64,000 bases of DNA from Cloeon dipterum. Its lineage: Eukaryota > Arthropoda > Insecta > Ephemeroptera > Baetidae. Each line of letters opens with the position of its first letter. Within the stretch, counting starts at the first letter, position 1. The stretch spans positions 37,593,681 through 37,657,680 of the forward strand of contig NC_088786.1 of the NCBI RefSeq assembly GCF_949628265.1, written 5' to 3'. The notes under the pieces are model-generated. The model was not told the DNA's origin. It was given only the letters and a program-made list of their open reading frames with translations, and ran no database searches. Below, piece after piece: positions 22,478 to 48,623 of the stretch. Position numbers and translations under genes: made by a program.

Positions 22478-23387
22478 TCAGGATATATGGACCACTGAGG
22501 ACGACGTAATGTACAGTTTTTCTGGAAAAAGTATATAATATCATGATATTGTGCTCCTGATGATTAGGAAACCGATTTATATAATCCAATTTGTCAATTT
22601 GCAGCTTCAGAGTTGGTCTTGCGATTTGTTATAGCAGAAAAAGGATCAAAACCGATCTAATTTTGAATAGAAATTCACAATTCGGATTCGGAGGAAATAG
22701 CTTCTTCTTTCTTTGTTCGAAGAATCCTAGACGGTGATTGGCTGGACGCAACGAATGACAGCAGCTACCGCGTATGCGAAATTTAAATGCGAGCAACAGT
22801 GTTGTCGAATCATTCCCGAGGCGTTCAACAAATCAACGTTGTGGATAGTCTTGGGAAAAAGAATTAATTCTTGCTGCTTTATTTGATTTTCTTGTTTTTA
22901 TTCGCAAATAAATCAACGTGTATACATTTATTTGCAAATTGATTAACGAATTCTTTAGATGAAAATATACATTTGTGTGTTATTTTCATTTCATTTCTCA
23001 GTTATTTAACTGTAAATATTCGCAGTTTTAATTGTGGCCTAGAAAAAGAATAAAAAATAATTATACCGTTATTATTACTATCCATTTTTTGATGTACATA
23101 TTTCGTGATTTACAGGAGAAATTGTTATTAATTGGTGCTGTTTAATGTCCAGCGCCGCGGGTGCGCTGATCCTGGCGCCGTAGCTGATTGGACACGTAGC
23201 CAGACTGGACTGGACGTGAAATTGCGCTGCTCTTGCTCGCCGGCCTGCTGCTATGGCGGCGTAAACGGGCGCTGCTCCTCCGCAGGTCCGCCGTCGCCTC
23301 ACCCCTGAAGCCCATATAATATTATATTCACCTCGTATGCGGCTCCGGAAACGGCTTACAGAAGTTTTTTCAGAGAAATTGTCTTTC

Positions 23388-23590
23388 GTGCCGCGTCAAA
23401 CTGTCCAATCGCTCACCCCGCCCACTTTAAAGAGTTTTCTGCATCGCGCGCAGGAGGTTCGAAGTGAAGTTAGCTCGAGTTGGTAGCCCTGTCTGAGTAC
23501 TGAGACTTCACTCCGATCATCTAACCCATTTTATATAAGTGGACAGGGTGAGAGATGGGCCAATTTTGCCGCGGCATGAACGATATATTT
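23388..23590. repeat. Palindromic family D element, copy 2
   Basis: CCCCGCCCACTTTAAAG, CTGCATCGCGCGCA and GAAGTTAGCTC on the left, and GTGAGAGATGGGCCAATTTT followed by GCCGCGGCATGAACGA on the right, in family order and inverted about the centre. Intergenic. Confidence 0.6.
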
Positions 23591-23815
23591 GATTTAGTCT
23601 TTGCTAGATGGCGCCGCAGGAGTTTTGGTTGGGACTGACCTTGTGTGATTTTTATTTCAATTAAATCTTAATAAACTATTATTTGGAATAAAAACTGGCA
23701 TTTTATTTTTCCGTTCAGAGGAGTATCACCAAATATATAACTATAGATACCTCCTGTGATCGTGTGTGAGCCTGGCATTTAGCATCAAAAGTTGTCGGGT
23801 CCGCACGTGACGAAA

Positions 23816-24002
23816 GGAGGTACAAAGAATTCTCCTTTTCATACCTTCTACCATCTCCTCCTGGCTGGATACAAAAAGAGCACAATTTTTAACTTGAGGC
23901 AGGCAGCAAGCAAGCGAGCAAAATAACCGTCAAAATCGAGCTTTTGTACGCGGTCAGCATACAGGAGTAGGGGGTATCGAAAGGAGAATTCTGTGTACCT
24001 CC
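23816..24002. repeat. Inverted repeat with 30-bp arms
   Basis: GGAGGTACAAAGAATTCTCC at 23816 is mirrored as GGAGAATTCTGTGTACCTCC, which ends at 24002. The arms continue to about 30 bp with two or three mismatches. The loop is about 127 bp. Further GGAGGTAC words at about 24102 suggest a larger decayed element. No ORF. Confidence 0.55.
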
Positions 24003-24530
24003 TTCTGATGCCTGCCAACCTGGCACAAACGAGCCGTTTTTACGCTATATTCGCTGCTTCGCCTCCCACACAACCTCTTGGTATTAGGAGAGCAGGCTTT
24101 AGAAGGAGGTACCGCTCACGTGATACCTTCTGTTTACGCCTTGTCACCTGTTACCAAAGAGCTGGATGCTGCTTGGAATTAGGCACTTTAGGAGATAATA
24201 TTCCTCCCACTCTGTTTGGCCGAGAACAGCTGTTTTGGTCAGTTAAAACTGAAAGCAGGGAATAAAATAAAACGAATAATCTACCATCAGCTTGAAATAG
24301 CCATAAATTTTATTTGAAAAGAAGATTTTACATCTCAAGAGTAATCTTGGCGCCATCGCTTGGTGGTAAATAATTTAATTTAATATTTAATTGAGAGGAA
24401 CAGGGAAAATACACACATAATCCAACTTACCGCGAAATTTCGTTGGAATAAAAAAATAAATAGAAAATCTGTGCCATTTACCGCGACACCAGTGCCACAT
24501 TTTTTCTCAATCGCACTTTGTCCTTTCCAG

Positions 24531-24759
24531 GTTGACCTCAATGGACCCTGCGGCCGAGCAGACGCGTCCCAAGGCTGGAGAGCGGCGATAGGGGCTGAAG
24601 AGGGGTGGCTAGGGCAACCTATGGAGAGCGGTCGCGGACTCATCTTCGAGCTGACTGCGCACCTTGACCCCCACACTGAGGGCCCAAAGGCTCAGGTCGT
24701 CAACATGAACGTGCTAAGCGACCCCGCACACTCCACCTACCACAGCTGCCATTTTTAAT
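24531..24759 (+). CDS. Possible terminal exon of an unidentified gene
   Basis: An acceptor (CTTTCCAG) is followed by an open frame of about 75 codons (VDLNGPCGRADASQGW ... VVNMNVLSDPAHSTYHSCHF) ending at TAA. An AATAAA signal lies about 20 bp after the stop, near 24778. The upstream exon is not found and the protein is not recognised. Base composition is clearly higher in GC than in the flanks. The 24.8-26.4 kb DNA beyond it has GC-rich islands but no frame I can defend. Confidence 0.3.
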
Positions 24760-26469
24760 ATGAAAATAATCTTTTCAATAAATAACAGAGATTCAAAATT
24801 ACATTATCATCGCACTTTTTCTTCACTGTTGAATTATTTGTTTGAGTGGACTTCACGAGATTTCAGGCCGCAGTTCGGACCCTCACCTTCGACCATCCGA
24901 GTACAATAGAGAATCAGACACGATGTGGCGGGAAATTTTCAATTTTAAATTATTTTAAAGCATTTAGGTTTAATTAAAGTGTAATTCAGGGTCTCCACGT
25001 TGAACTGTTCTCAGTTTTTCTCATCTTGTTGAGCCCATCCGTGTCGAATCGCTTTTGTCGGTGGCTTCTTATCGGCAGCATCGGCGCCGGGCGATGACAG
25101 AAAACATGGCGGCGGCTTGCAGGAAGTGCTGTGTGCGTCCTGATCCGCTTTCTCCAAAGCTCGCCTTTGATGTCAATCCTCGCAGGTACAGCTGCAGCTG
25201 AAATTAAAGACAAAGGTCAATTATAACGATTTTTATTAAAAACGTACTCGTATGCGCTTGCGCAGAAAGCCAGGAACTCTACCACGCTTGCGCAATTGTA
25301 ACTTTCAACTTAGGAAAGCTTTGAGGATGCGTGAAAAACATTTTGCGCATGTCCAACGTTCTCTCTCAGCTACTGCGCATGCGTAAAAAGTTGCCATTTA
25401 TCAGCTAAAAAGCCAAGCGCAGGACAGAAACAACTCTCACCGTGGTTGAGCTTGGCGGCCAGGGTGAAGGCCTCCCGTTTCTGGTTGGGCCGGCATGTAG
25501 CCAATGAGGAACTCGGTAGGTCTCAAACAGTTTTGGCGCCACCGGCAGCACGCAATGGCGGCGTCGAGTCTCTTCAACGCTCGAGTCTCGGAGGCACTGC
25601 TTAACTAGATAGGATGAAGAGAAAATATTGAGATGACAAAAGTAACAGCAGAAATTAAAAAAGAAAATAATGTGTATTTTACCTATTACGTTTATTCACC
25701 CTGAAAAACTCGTCGGCAGCGGCGGTTCCATTGGTGTTGTTGATGGACTCGAGGCTGGAGTGCATGATGAGCAGACAATGCGACGCTCTCACTGGCTCTC
25801 TCGCTGCCGCTCATGCTCGGGTACGTGGACGTGCGTGCTGTATCAAGTCAGCTGCCCGATGACCATAGTCGAATGTCCTCCAGGCCAGGAATCTTGTAAA
25901 TGTTCTCTTTGAGTAGGACATCACACTCGCTGAGTCAGAATCAATGAGCTAGGCACTGTCCCCTTTTAATACAAAAACAATGTTAATTTATTTCCAGATG
26001 GAGCTAGTTGTTAACCAAAATTAAGGAAGAAAATTAATTATTAATTTGTGAGTCAATGCTGAGAGCGAAATTCTCTCGTCAAGCTCAGCGCTCAGCTCTT
26101 ATTATAATTTCCTATCACCTTTTGTTTGTCGAAAAGCCACTCCAGAAGGAATTAATGGGCCTGGCCGGATAATCTGGCATCACATAAATATTTTGCACTG
26201 GTAAGTGGTGCGAAAATCGATTTGAAAAGCCCGTTCACTGGTGCGGAAAATCCTAAGCATGCTAGAAAATGTTCGTAATTCACACGTACAAAGTCAACAA
26301 AGCACAAATCAGAGAAACAAAAGAGCAGAGCCAAAATGGGCAAAATGCATGGATGCATGGAGACGGGTGACGGCAGCGGAGCGCGGCGGTGCCTTGCCTT
26401 GCCCGCTTGCCGGCCGGAGGAGAGGAGAGGGAGACTGGGAGCTGGGAGGGAAGCGAAAGAGCGTTCATT

Positions 26470-26620
26470 TTAGTTAGCCTGGCAGGCACAAGGAATCAGT
26501 TCAAGCGCTACTACCTACTTCATGGCTCAGCAACCAATCAGCGCGCTCGCCCGCGTCACGTGATTTAGTCTGGCGCGAGAGCATGTATTTGAGATGCATT
26601 CGCCGATTCCTCAAAATCTT
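26470..26620. repeat. Dispersed CCAAT/E-box repeat, copy 2 (family G)
   Basis: CAGCAACCAATCAGCGCGCT, CGCCCGCGTCACGTGA and CGCGAGAGCATGTATTTGAG correspond to the block at 405-540 and to both arms of the structure at 39.78-40.20 kb. No ORF. Confidence 0.5.
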
Positions 26621-27189
26621 TTTATCATTTTCCCGCGTGCAAATCCCGTGATTCTTCAAGAATTTCAATGAATTCTCCGGCAAAGCGGGTAAAAACGCTC
26701 TGATTAGCTGAGATTCAAACGTTCTTGCAGTATTATTAGTAAATTGATGTTCAAAAGCGCCTCTGCAGCAATTAAAAGTTATGATCAGACCGCGCTCTTA
26801 CCGCTCGCATGTCCTGATTTTCCCGCGAATTTTATTTTTCCTCTACACAATTGACTTATTTATGGCAAAAATTCAGGAATTTAATCTATTTACATAACAT
26901 AAAATTTATGTGGGTGTCTTAGATCTGAAATAAAAAATGCAATTTATATTTACATCTTTATTAAATTAAAATAGAGCGTTGATAACATTCAGTTTTCAAG
27001 ATGAAGAATTACAAATGCAAAATTTAAGCAGCGAGAAGAAAAATGCAGGAGACGACAAACGGCAACGCTGCCGATGCGTCGTAACGAACCAATATGCTAG
27101 TGTCACTAAAGTAAAAACGATCGATAGTTCCTCGTCGTTCACTCCCGTTCCTGACTAAATCAGACTAATCAGAGTTCAATGTCCTTTTT

Positions 27190-28510
27190 ATCGAGTGTTT
27201 GCAAGTCGTCTAGCCTGGCCACTGGTGCTGCCGTCTTTAGGGCTCAAAAGCGAATATAGCGGCCCGAGCAGGACTGAGCAGGACGGTGCTGCGGCGAGGA
27301 GAAAAACACAAGAGAGGGCAAGGTTGCCGATGTGTCGCAACGAGTCTAGATGCAAGTGTCACACAACAATAAAAAGATTCATGCCTCGTCGTTCACTCCC
27401 GTTATTGACTCAGTCTTTGTATTTACACTGTTGAAAAGGGGGCGTGGTGTTTACATGTCCTCTGGCCTGGCCGCTGGTGCTGCCGTCTTTGGGCTCAAGG
27501 GCGAGGAGAGTCACAATTTACAGTAAAAACAATTTACATGCCTTGTCCTTCACTCCCATTATTGATTCACAGTCTTTTTAAATACACATTTTCATTGTAG
27601 AAAAGGGGGGCGGGGGGCGTGGTATTTACATGTCGTCAGGGTCGTAGGCGCGTAGGCGGGCGACGTGGGGCTGTAGCTGGAAAGGTGGGCGAGTAGCTGG
27701 CCTGGCCGCTGGTGCTGCTGCCCTTGGGCTTGGGCTCGAGGGCAAGTATCGGCCCGAACGGGGTGGTGCTGCGGCGAGGAGTCACAATTTACAGTAAAAA
27801 CAATTTACACGCCTCGTCGTTCACTCCCGTTAATGCATGAGTTTGTATTTACACTGCTGAAAAGGGGGCGTGGTGTTTACATGTCCTCTGGCCTGGCCTG
27901 GGCCTGGCCGCTGGTGCTGCAGACTTTGGGCTCAAGCGAGAGTAGCGGCGAGGAGAGTCACAATTTACATGCCCCGTCGTTCACTCCCATTTTTGATTCA
28001 CAGTCTTTTTATTTACACATTTTCATTGTGGAAAGGGGGGGGTGGTATTTACATGTCCTCTGGCCTGGCCGCTGGTGCTGCCGTCCTTCGGCTCAAGGGC
28101 GAGTAACGGCCCGAGCGGGACGGTGCTGCGTGGTGGAGAGTCACAATTTACACGTCTCGTCGTTCACTCCCATTAATGATTGTCTTTGTATTTACACTGT
28201 TGAAAAGGGGGCGTGGTGTTTACATGTAGCCTGGCCGCTGGTGCTGCCGTCTTTTGAACTCAAGGGCGAATAGCAGCCCGAGCAGGACTGAGCAGGACGG
28301 TGCTGCGGCGAGGAGAGTCACAATTTACAGTAGAAACAATTTACATGCCTCGTCGTTCACTCCCATTATTGATTCAGTCTTTGTATTTACACTGTTGAAC
28401 AGGGGGCGTGGTATTTACATGTCGTCTGGCCTGGCCGATGGTGCTGCCGTCCTTGGGCTCAAGGGCGAGTAGCGGCCCGAGCAGGACAGTGCTGCGGCGA
28501 GGAGAGTCAC
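27190..28510 (-). repeat. Tandem array of rearranged RPB1 3'-end fragments
   Basis: Seven irregular units of about 160-250 bp lie directly downstream of the RPB1 stop. Each carries the same mosaic: GTCGTTCACTCCCATT and AAAAGGGGGCGTGGTGTTTA from the RPB1 3' flank, then CTGGCCGCTGGTGCTGCCGT from the codons near its end, then a jump to AGTAGCGGCCCGAGCAGGAC and GTGCTGCGGCGA, which correspond to about 28.82-28.86 kb of the last exon. Landmark starts are near 27213, 27465, 27700, 27902, 28065, 28222 and 28425, with the parent at 28671. The unit at about 27.6-27.75 kb keeps the most coding sequence, including the stop region. These are DNA copies with shared internal deletions, not functional exons. 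Confidence 0.75.
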
Positions 28511-28596
28511 AATTTACACGCCTCGTCGTTCACTCCCATTTTTGATTCAGTCTTTTTAAATACATATTTTCATTGTTGAAGAGGGGGGCGTGGTGT

Positions 28597-41820
<13,224 letters not shown>

Positions 41821-42564
41821 TTTGATCTTTAGGATGCACCAGCTCGGTCATCATCTCATGCCTGGCACTGAAGCCAGCGTCGAGAACAGCGTTTCGGAAA
41901 CCAAAACTGATTTTCTCCCTACTACTTTCTCCGCAACGTAATTCTTTTCTACCATCCATCAATATTGACGTCATTGTTGATATTTTTACATCTTATAATT
42001 TAATTTTTATGGTTTTTATATGGAAAATAAATTTATTTAAGCGAATAGTTTGAAATTATGCGGTAAAACTTTAAGCACTTTTGTTTTGAAAATATTATTC
42101 GGTTGGTATAACAGCAGTGGTAAGAGCAAGAGATGAGGGGTAATTGAGGGAGAGCCGCTTGAGTCGGTAGTGAAAAAGTTTCTTTACTGCTCAATAGAGG
42201 GCCCTACTGTTGCTTGTTAGACGCCTCTCACAGACACAGACACGTCAATTTCACCAGCGCAGGACTTGCTGCCAACTAGACAAAATTCTTCACTTTAATT
42301 CTTTTCATTCGGAATAAAACTAAAAGCCATTGAAAATTATTTAATTTAAAACAGATAACAACAAAAATTATACATCCATCCTAATATTACCACAGAAAGA
42401 TTAAAAGCAATTATTTAATCATGCAGAACTATTATTCTACAGTTGGCAACAGTGATGTTACGTGGGGCACGTAAACAGCAGCCGGCCGTCTGAACCAAAT
42501 TTATCGAAAAAACGTAGTGTTTTTATATTTTCCTAAGCCTCCTGAGCCTGAATTTGGTGCGAAA
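41821..42564. promoter_or_regulatory. Shared upstream region of divergent RPB1 and SPCS3
   Basis: The two start codons are 744 bp apart and point away from each other, so both promoters must lie here or in upstream non-coding exons. No TATA box is obvious next to either ATG. The region has no ORF or repeat match. The exact start sites cannot be read from sequence. Confidence 0.5.
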
Positions 42565-43344
42565 ATGCACACAGTACTGACGAGAGGGAATGCGATTTTG
42601 GCGTACACGCTCAGCGTGCTCGCTGGATTGACCTTCTGCTGTTTTCTCTCCACTTTGTTCGTCGAGTACAGAACGGAGGCGCACATGAACACCGTCAAAG
42701 TCGTGGTGTAAGCGCCTTATTGGTCTACTTTTTTCAACAACAATCAAATAATTCTGAATTGTAGCAAAAACGTGCCCGACTACAGTGCTTCTAGGGAGGA
42801 GAACGACCTTGGATTCCTCACATTCGATCTCCAAACCGGTGGGAATTTTTTTAAAACATTTTAAAATGTGTTGGTGTTTATTTTTGTTTTGTTTTATGCA
42901 GATTTGACCCACCTGTTCAACTGGAATGTGAAGCAGTTGTTCCTCTACCTCACGGCGGAGTACAAGACGTCCAACAACGTGCTGAACCAGGTGGAATTTA
43001 ACCGAAATAAATACAAATATTTATTTTTAATAAATGGTTTCAATATTTTTAGGTCGTGCTGTGGGACAAAATAATTCAGAGAGGCGAGAATGCAATTCTC
43101 GACTTCAAAAACGTCAACACCAAATACTACTTCTGGGATGACGGAGAAGGACTCAAGTATTTGATTATTTTTAATTTTAAAATGATGATTATTGTTATTT
43201 TATTTAAATTTTAGGGGCCACAAGAACGTGACGCTGACTCTGTCGTGGAATGTGATTCCGAACGCTGGACTGCTGCCCAACATTTTCGCCATTGGCCAGC
43301 ACTCGTTCCAGTTTCCCAGCGAGTACGCCAAGACTCGGATGTGA
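42565..43344 (+). CDS. SPCS3: Signal peptidase complex subunit 3 (22/23 kDa subunit), 179 aa
   Basis: Non-catalytic but essential subunit of the ER signal peptidase complex, which cleaves signal peptides from secretory proteins. Five exons, 42565-42707, 42765-42838, 42902-42990, 43053-43156 and 43215-43344, give 180 codons with all phases closing. Residues about 11-33 form the single membrane segment ([20 protein letters not shown]), giving a short cytosolic N-terminus and a lumenal body. Family landmarks are [38 protein letters not shown] and [18 protein letters not shown]. The length nearly equals the usual 180 residues. A weak ATTAAA lies about 25 bp after the stop. Divergent from RPB1. 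Identification is firm. Confidence 0.95.
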
Positions 43345-43519
43345 TTGCGTGAATGATTGCGATTTCTCAAATATTAAAAGTCTGTTTCTGTTCATAAACG
43401 GAAATTTTCATTTGTGCTACACTCGAGACCAAGTTGGAAGACTTAAAAATAGTAAATTTAAACAATTAAATCTTTTAGTGAGTAATTTTCTATAAAACTG
43501 GCTGATAAAAAATTATATT

Positions 43520-44900
43520 TCGGCTTCTACCCCCTTTTGCACCTCAGTTTTCAATTATTTCCTCATTATTTTGCTGATGAAATTGTTCAAGAGAATTTTA
43601 AGGCAGAAAATGGCAATTCTAAGAAGAAATTATGACCAGTTTGACCGTAATTTTTTTTATTTTCACCTTAATAAAATGGATAAAATTATTTTTTGCACAG
43701 GAAATTGGAAAAAAATTGAGTGTTAAAACACCAGGTGGTAAGAAAATGCAACCCTGACTACCCTGAGTCCAGAATTGAGTTTCCCAAGGCGAAAAGGAAA
43801 TTGAAACAGCATCAAAAATGCTCAGCTCGGAACAAGACTCCTAAATTCCAGCTCCAGAAGGGCAGGGGGTTGGTCTCAGCCCCCAAACATGGCCTTGAAT
43901 AGAGAAAATTCATTGTTTTCAATCGAATTTGGGTACAAATTACCCTTTTAAACAAAAATCTCATTTTTTCCAGGGTTCTCAACCTGTTTTTAATTTAACT
44001 TTGACTTCGAATTTCTTAAAGGTTTATAAAAAGGTAATCAAAAAATGTTAGTCATGTTTTTCTACTTGTATGCGCAAAATTTTAGCTATTTCCGACTTTC
44101 AAAATTTTTATTATGTAATAGGGTTGCCAGATTTTTTTAAAATATTTAACCTGATTTATCGTAGCCTCACGAAGTTCTTCACCATGGGCAACTTGTTGAT
44201 TCCAGGTAAAATTTATTATTATCTGAAAAATCGCAAACTTTTAGCATCTGTGAAGTAGGCATATTTTTAATTTTGGCTCAATATTTTAGAATGCGAGGAA
44301 AAACTTCTTAATTCCGTATGTAAATGTCATTCACTGCAATTTTTTCCAGGGCACCTCCGTTATCAATAATTTTCTAATTAATCTCTTCACATTGACTTGA
44401 GAAATTTTAGGGGAAAGTGAGGCAGAAATTAAAAATTTTAGGAGGAAATATTGACCAGTCTGGCAGCAAATTTTCGATTTTCACGTGGGAAAAATGGAAA
44501 AAACTATTTTCATGCATTATCTGTGCAAGAAATTGGTAAATTAGAGTCCAAAATTGTGTCTCCTAGCGAAAAAAAAATTAGAAACGACACCAAGACTCTA
44601 AATGTCCATTCTTTCGGAGCACGGGGTTGGTCTCAGTCTCTCAGTCCTCAACCCATGGCCCAGAAAAATCAAAATAAATTATTTTCAATCAAGTTTTGGC
44701 CAACAGTCGCTTGAAATCAACACTAAAATTGAACCTTTTTAACAAAAATCACATTTTTCAGGGTTTTAAAGAACAGAACCGAGTTTTTTATTATTTCTCA
44801 GACACTTAAAAACCAAAAATTTTTTTGTTTCTTCCAGGTGTATGGGAAACATTTAAGCTTTATAGGATTTTCAGAATTTTGTGTAATACGGTTTCCAGAT
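43520..44900. repeat. Diverged direct repeats downstream of SPCS3
   Basis: Two long blocks with the same order of words lie about 760-820 bp apart: GACCAGT(T/C)TG with an ATTTTCAC word at about 43634 and 44453, then GGGGTTGGTCTCAG at about 43866 and 44624. Identity is low and no frame is shared, so this is decayed non-coding DNA. The gap 43.35-48.62 kb contains no gene I can support. Confidence 0.4.
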
Positions 44901-46879
44901 TTTTTGAAAATTCAAACAGATTTTTTTCAGCCAAACCTTGAATTAAGAGTTGAATTATTCAGCAGAGACAATTTATTTAAAATCAAATTTTTACCAAGGT
45001 CGCGAAACCAGGAAAATATTTTCTGAGCAAATTAAGAGGACATAATACAACTTTAACTATCCTATCTCAATAATTTTGTGTTTAATTTGGCATTTTATAT
45101 CCGGGAAAAATCTGGGTCACATTGTGAAACAATTTTCATAAAAATTTTACTTTCCAAATATTGCAGTAATTCAAAAAATGGAAAACCTCACATGGGTGGA
45201 CGTGTCTCGCCAAGGGGCATCGACTGGCGAGGGCCTCCAACCCAAAGGGCTCCCACTGGGCCCCTAAAACCAAAGTCTTGTAATGTCACATGACAATTTT
45301 AATTTTTTTTAAATGTATAACTCCGCTCCTATTGTTTGTAGGATCAAAAAACAATTTTTGTTAGATTCGCCGTAAATTTCTACGTCAAATGGACTCCAGG
45401 GTGGCCCTCTAGTTGCGGTGTCTCTCAAAAAGGCCATCAAGGAGGACGAGTAGAGCCAATCCGGCCGATACCTTTGAGGCCGTCCAGTGTCAACAGCTGG
45501 AAAGAGCACAATTTTTACTCAAGGAATGGATGAGAAAATAGAATCAATGTATTAGAGTCATTAATTAATTTTTGTTGCATGTTCTGAATTTATAATAACA
45601 AAATTAGAGAATTAATTAAGCTTCCTCGCCCATCCAGCGCTAAATAAAATCTCTAAATTGGAGGAATGATACTGGAAAAGCCTGGAAAATGCTCTTTGCC
45701 AATGTATAAACTCATCCTTTAGGATTCAGTTAAAGCCTAAATTGACCTAAGAAGCTCTGTAATTTTTTGAGAAAATTGTCTGGAAAATTACCGTGCCTTT
45801 CAAATGGTAATGGCTGTCTCCATACTTGAAATCCGATTTTATTTCAAAACCAAGAGTTTCCCCAATAAGTGGCATACACCGTTGGACAGATCTCGACGAG
45901 AGGAATCAGAATGTGCCAAGAAAATATGTTCAAGCACTGTAAATTTTGGAGAAAATTGGCAAAATTTAAATTTTTACTGTAGGAAGGTCCTTTTTTATAA
46001 TTGCAAATTGATGAACAAATTGTTTATCGGTCAATTGTTTAAGACATCCAACAATTTAAATAATTTTCAATTGTTGCCCAGTATCATTCCACTTTAATGG
46101 CACTTAACTAATAAAAATAATATCTCTGTAGTTTAAAGGACATGTCAACCAATTTTTTTTTAATTTTCTATTTGAAGCTAAACGATTGGAAAATCAGAAT
46201 GCCGTTGGAATTTTTTTAATCGGATCAAAATTTCTAGATAAAGGGAGCGGCCATGATTTTCAGACACCATTTTTTTCAGGGTGTGTCGATTTTTGGGTTG
46301 TAATTTTATTCTGAACCCTCCATTTTGTTTTACGGACAATTATCAAGCCAATTAAGAATTTAAAAATGGCGTCTCAATCGATCCTTTAAAGGACCTCTTC
46401 ATCCAAAATGGCGGAAAAATGCCTTAATTACTCTCTTTATATGAAATTCAGAAAAATTCCAGAATTTTCAGCTCCATTTGAAAAATAAAAATTTCCAACA
46501 TGCATGTGTCCTTTAATATTTAGAGTTTTGCGCAGTATACTGCGAGAGTAGATTCAGTAGAGATATCACATCAGCCAGTGATAATGACAATAATATAAAA
46601 ATCCGTTCAATCCGACCTGCAGGTCAATCAGAGTGAAATGCATGACAGATATTGTGCCTTTATCGTAAATTGAGAGGTGCTGGACAAATTGGCCCTTGGA
46701 CAAGATAAAAATGCTTCTCCGCAGCGGTGAAAAGGATCTGTGGATATTGTGCTTTCCTTACTCTCAAAAGATAATTTAAGAAATCCGCTCGAGTAAGAAG
46801 GTTGCTTGTTATTGACGTCAAATATTGCCCCCGCCACCTTAATTAAGGAAGGGACCTCTTAGATCAATAAATCACCTGA

Positions 46880-47575
46880 GCTAGGAGCTAGGGGAAGGTC
46901 GCTTCGGAGCTGGATCCACCCTCCATCCACCTCCACCAGTGATGTGAGTGAAAGGGCCGCCGACGCGCGCCTCTGGGTTCGTCACCACCTAGAGAGGACC
47001 ACTCGATTAGCCGCTTCTTGACTGTTACTCTACGAGAGAGGAATACCAGAGCTCTCCAAGAACCAAGGGAGAACCCCCGTAGATCTCAGGTACGGCCAAT
47101 AACTGACAATGAGGTAGCTGAATGAGCTTCTCACACTCACTCTTCTATCTGTCGCTGGGGATTCTTCCAGCAACGAGCCCACCTTCGCAGAGGACGGAGA
47201 GAGGCCGAGCCCAGGGCACCGCAGGACCTGGAAGAAACTAGCATATTAGAGGAGGAGGGAACAACTACTGCGTCTGCCCTTACCTGTGCGTGACATCCTT
47301 TCCCGGGAATAATCGATCAGACCGATCACCTGATTTTTTTTATTTTCGCAGTGAGTGCTCACTGCTCAGGCAGGGCTAACTCGGATGCAGCCGACCGACG
47401 TCCTGAGGAGAAGAAGACATTAAGATCTGAGAACCATAATCACAGGTGGGCTTATGTATCATATTTAATATTTATTCAAGGTCTGAACCTAAATAAATTG
47501 TCGACAATTACTTACATACTTCCGCTCATCACGGCGTAATGTGTGTTGCAGGACAGGAGCGCGCCTTTTGTAGCA
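46880..47575 (+). other. Splice-signal-rich GC-rich region, possible non-coding leader exons
   Basis: Acceptor-like GGATTCTTCCAG (near 47160-47171) and TTTTCGCAG (near 47343-47351) and donor-like CAG|GTACGG (near 47090) and CAG|GTGGGC (near 47445) frame GC-richer segments of about 100 bp. Frames inside are short. This could be the 5' end of a gene beyond the recognised ones, or chance. The rest of the 45.5-48.6 kb DNA is AT-rich and shows nothing. Confidence 0.2.
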
Positions 47576-48623
47576 GGTTAGCTGTGAGTAGCCGCCATCC
47601 ATTTCCAGCACGGTATTACATAATCCCAGCGTTGAGATGACTGCAGTTATCTAAAAGTTCATATTTCTGTCAGATGGTTAACAATAAACGGCCGGACGGC
47701 TCGAGCAGAAGTTTAGTCATTTTTGTTTAGTACCTACCTACCTCTCAAAACTCGTCTTAAAATGGAAACTAACCTCAGGAGAAGACCTTTGAGTACCCTT
47801 GCTGTGATTTCTTTCTAATTCTTGTTATTGTTTGACGCCCACCAAGTACCCATTGACGGTGTGCGGAAGAGAGCTAAGGAACTTGGCTTGCCGTTCGCTT
47901 GCCAAGTACCTCACTCAAGTTCTATTCAGCTCCGTATCTGCACGCTTCTCCGCACTCGTCATGGCCGGCTGCGGGGCCCGCTATGATTGGCTGTAACGTC
48001 ACGGCTGGCACCTACCACGCATTTTCTCCAGCAAACAGCGCGAAAGCCAGCAAAATCTCCAAACACAACACGAAATGTCCCCTTTTCTTCTTATTTTTTT
48101 GTTTTCAACTTCACCTAGGGTTATTGTGACTTTATTTTCCTTCGTTTCGCAAAGAAAGGCGTCGATTGACCGGGTTAGCGCCGAAATTCGCGTACTTACT
48201 ATGTGGGGTGGGCAGCTGATATGCTTTTCTTAACTCGAAAAAAATCCAAAAAATCACCAAAGGCGCTTGTATAATTTTAGGGCATAGTGAACCTTTTTTC
48301 AGGGTGCAAAAAACACAAAAATTTTATGTTTGACTTAAATTTTCTCAAAAAGGGCGCCAATTTTTTATATTATTTTCCCTATTTTGAATTTTCAAATTTT
48401 TTGTAATGGCGAATGCAAGATTATTTTGAAAATTTTAACATGATTTTTTAACCGTGATGAAATCGGCAACCTTGCTGACGTCAAATTTGAAAAAAAAACA
48501 GCAAAATTTGAGCACCCGGGCAATTTTTGGAATTTTTAGCCCAATATTTTACGGTGCGAAGAAGGACTACTAAATTCCGTCAAACCGCCGACAGTATTTA
48601 TTTAAAAAATACAAATTTTCATC

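Noticed and set aside
24986-25930. GC-rich frames at 25.0-25.9 kb as a gene
   Set aside because: Short frames on both strands, no consistent splice sites and no recognised motif.
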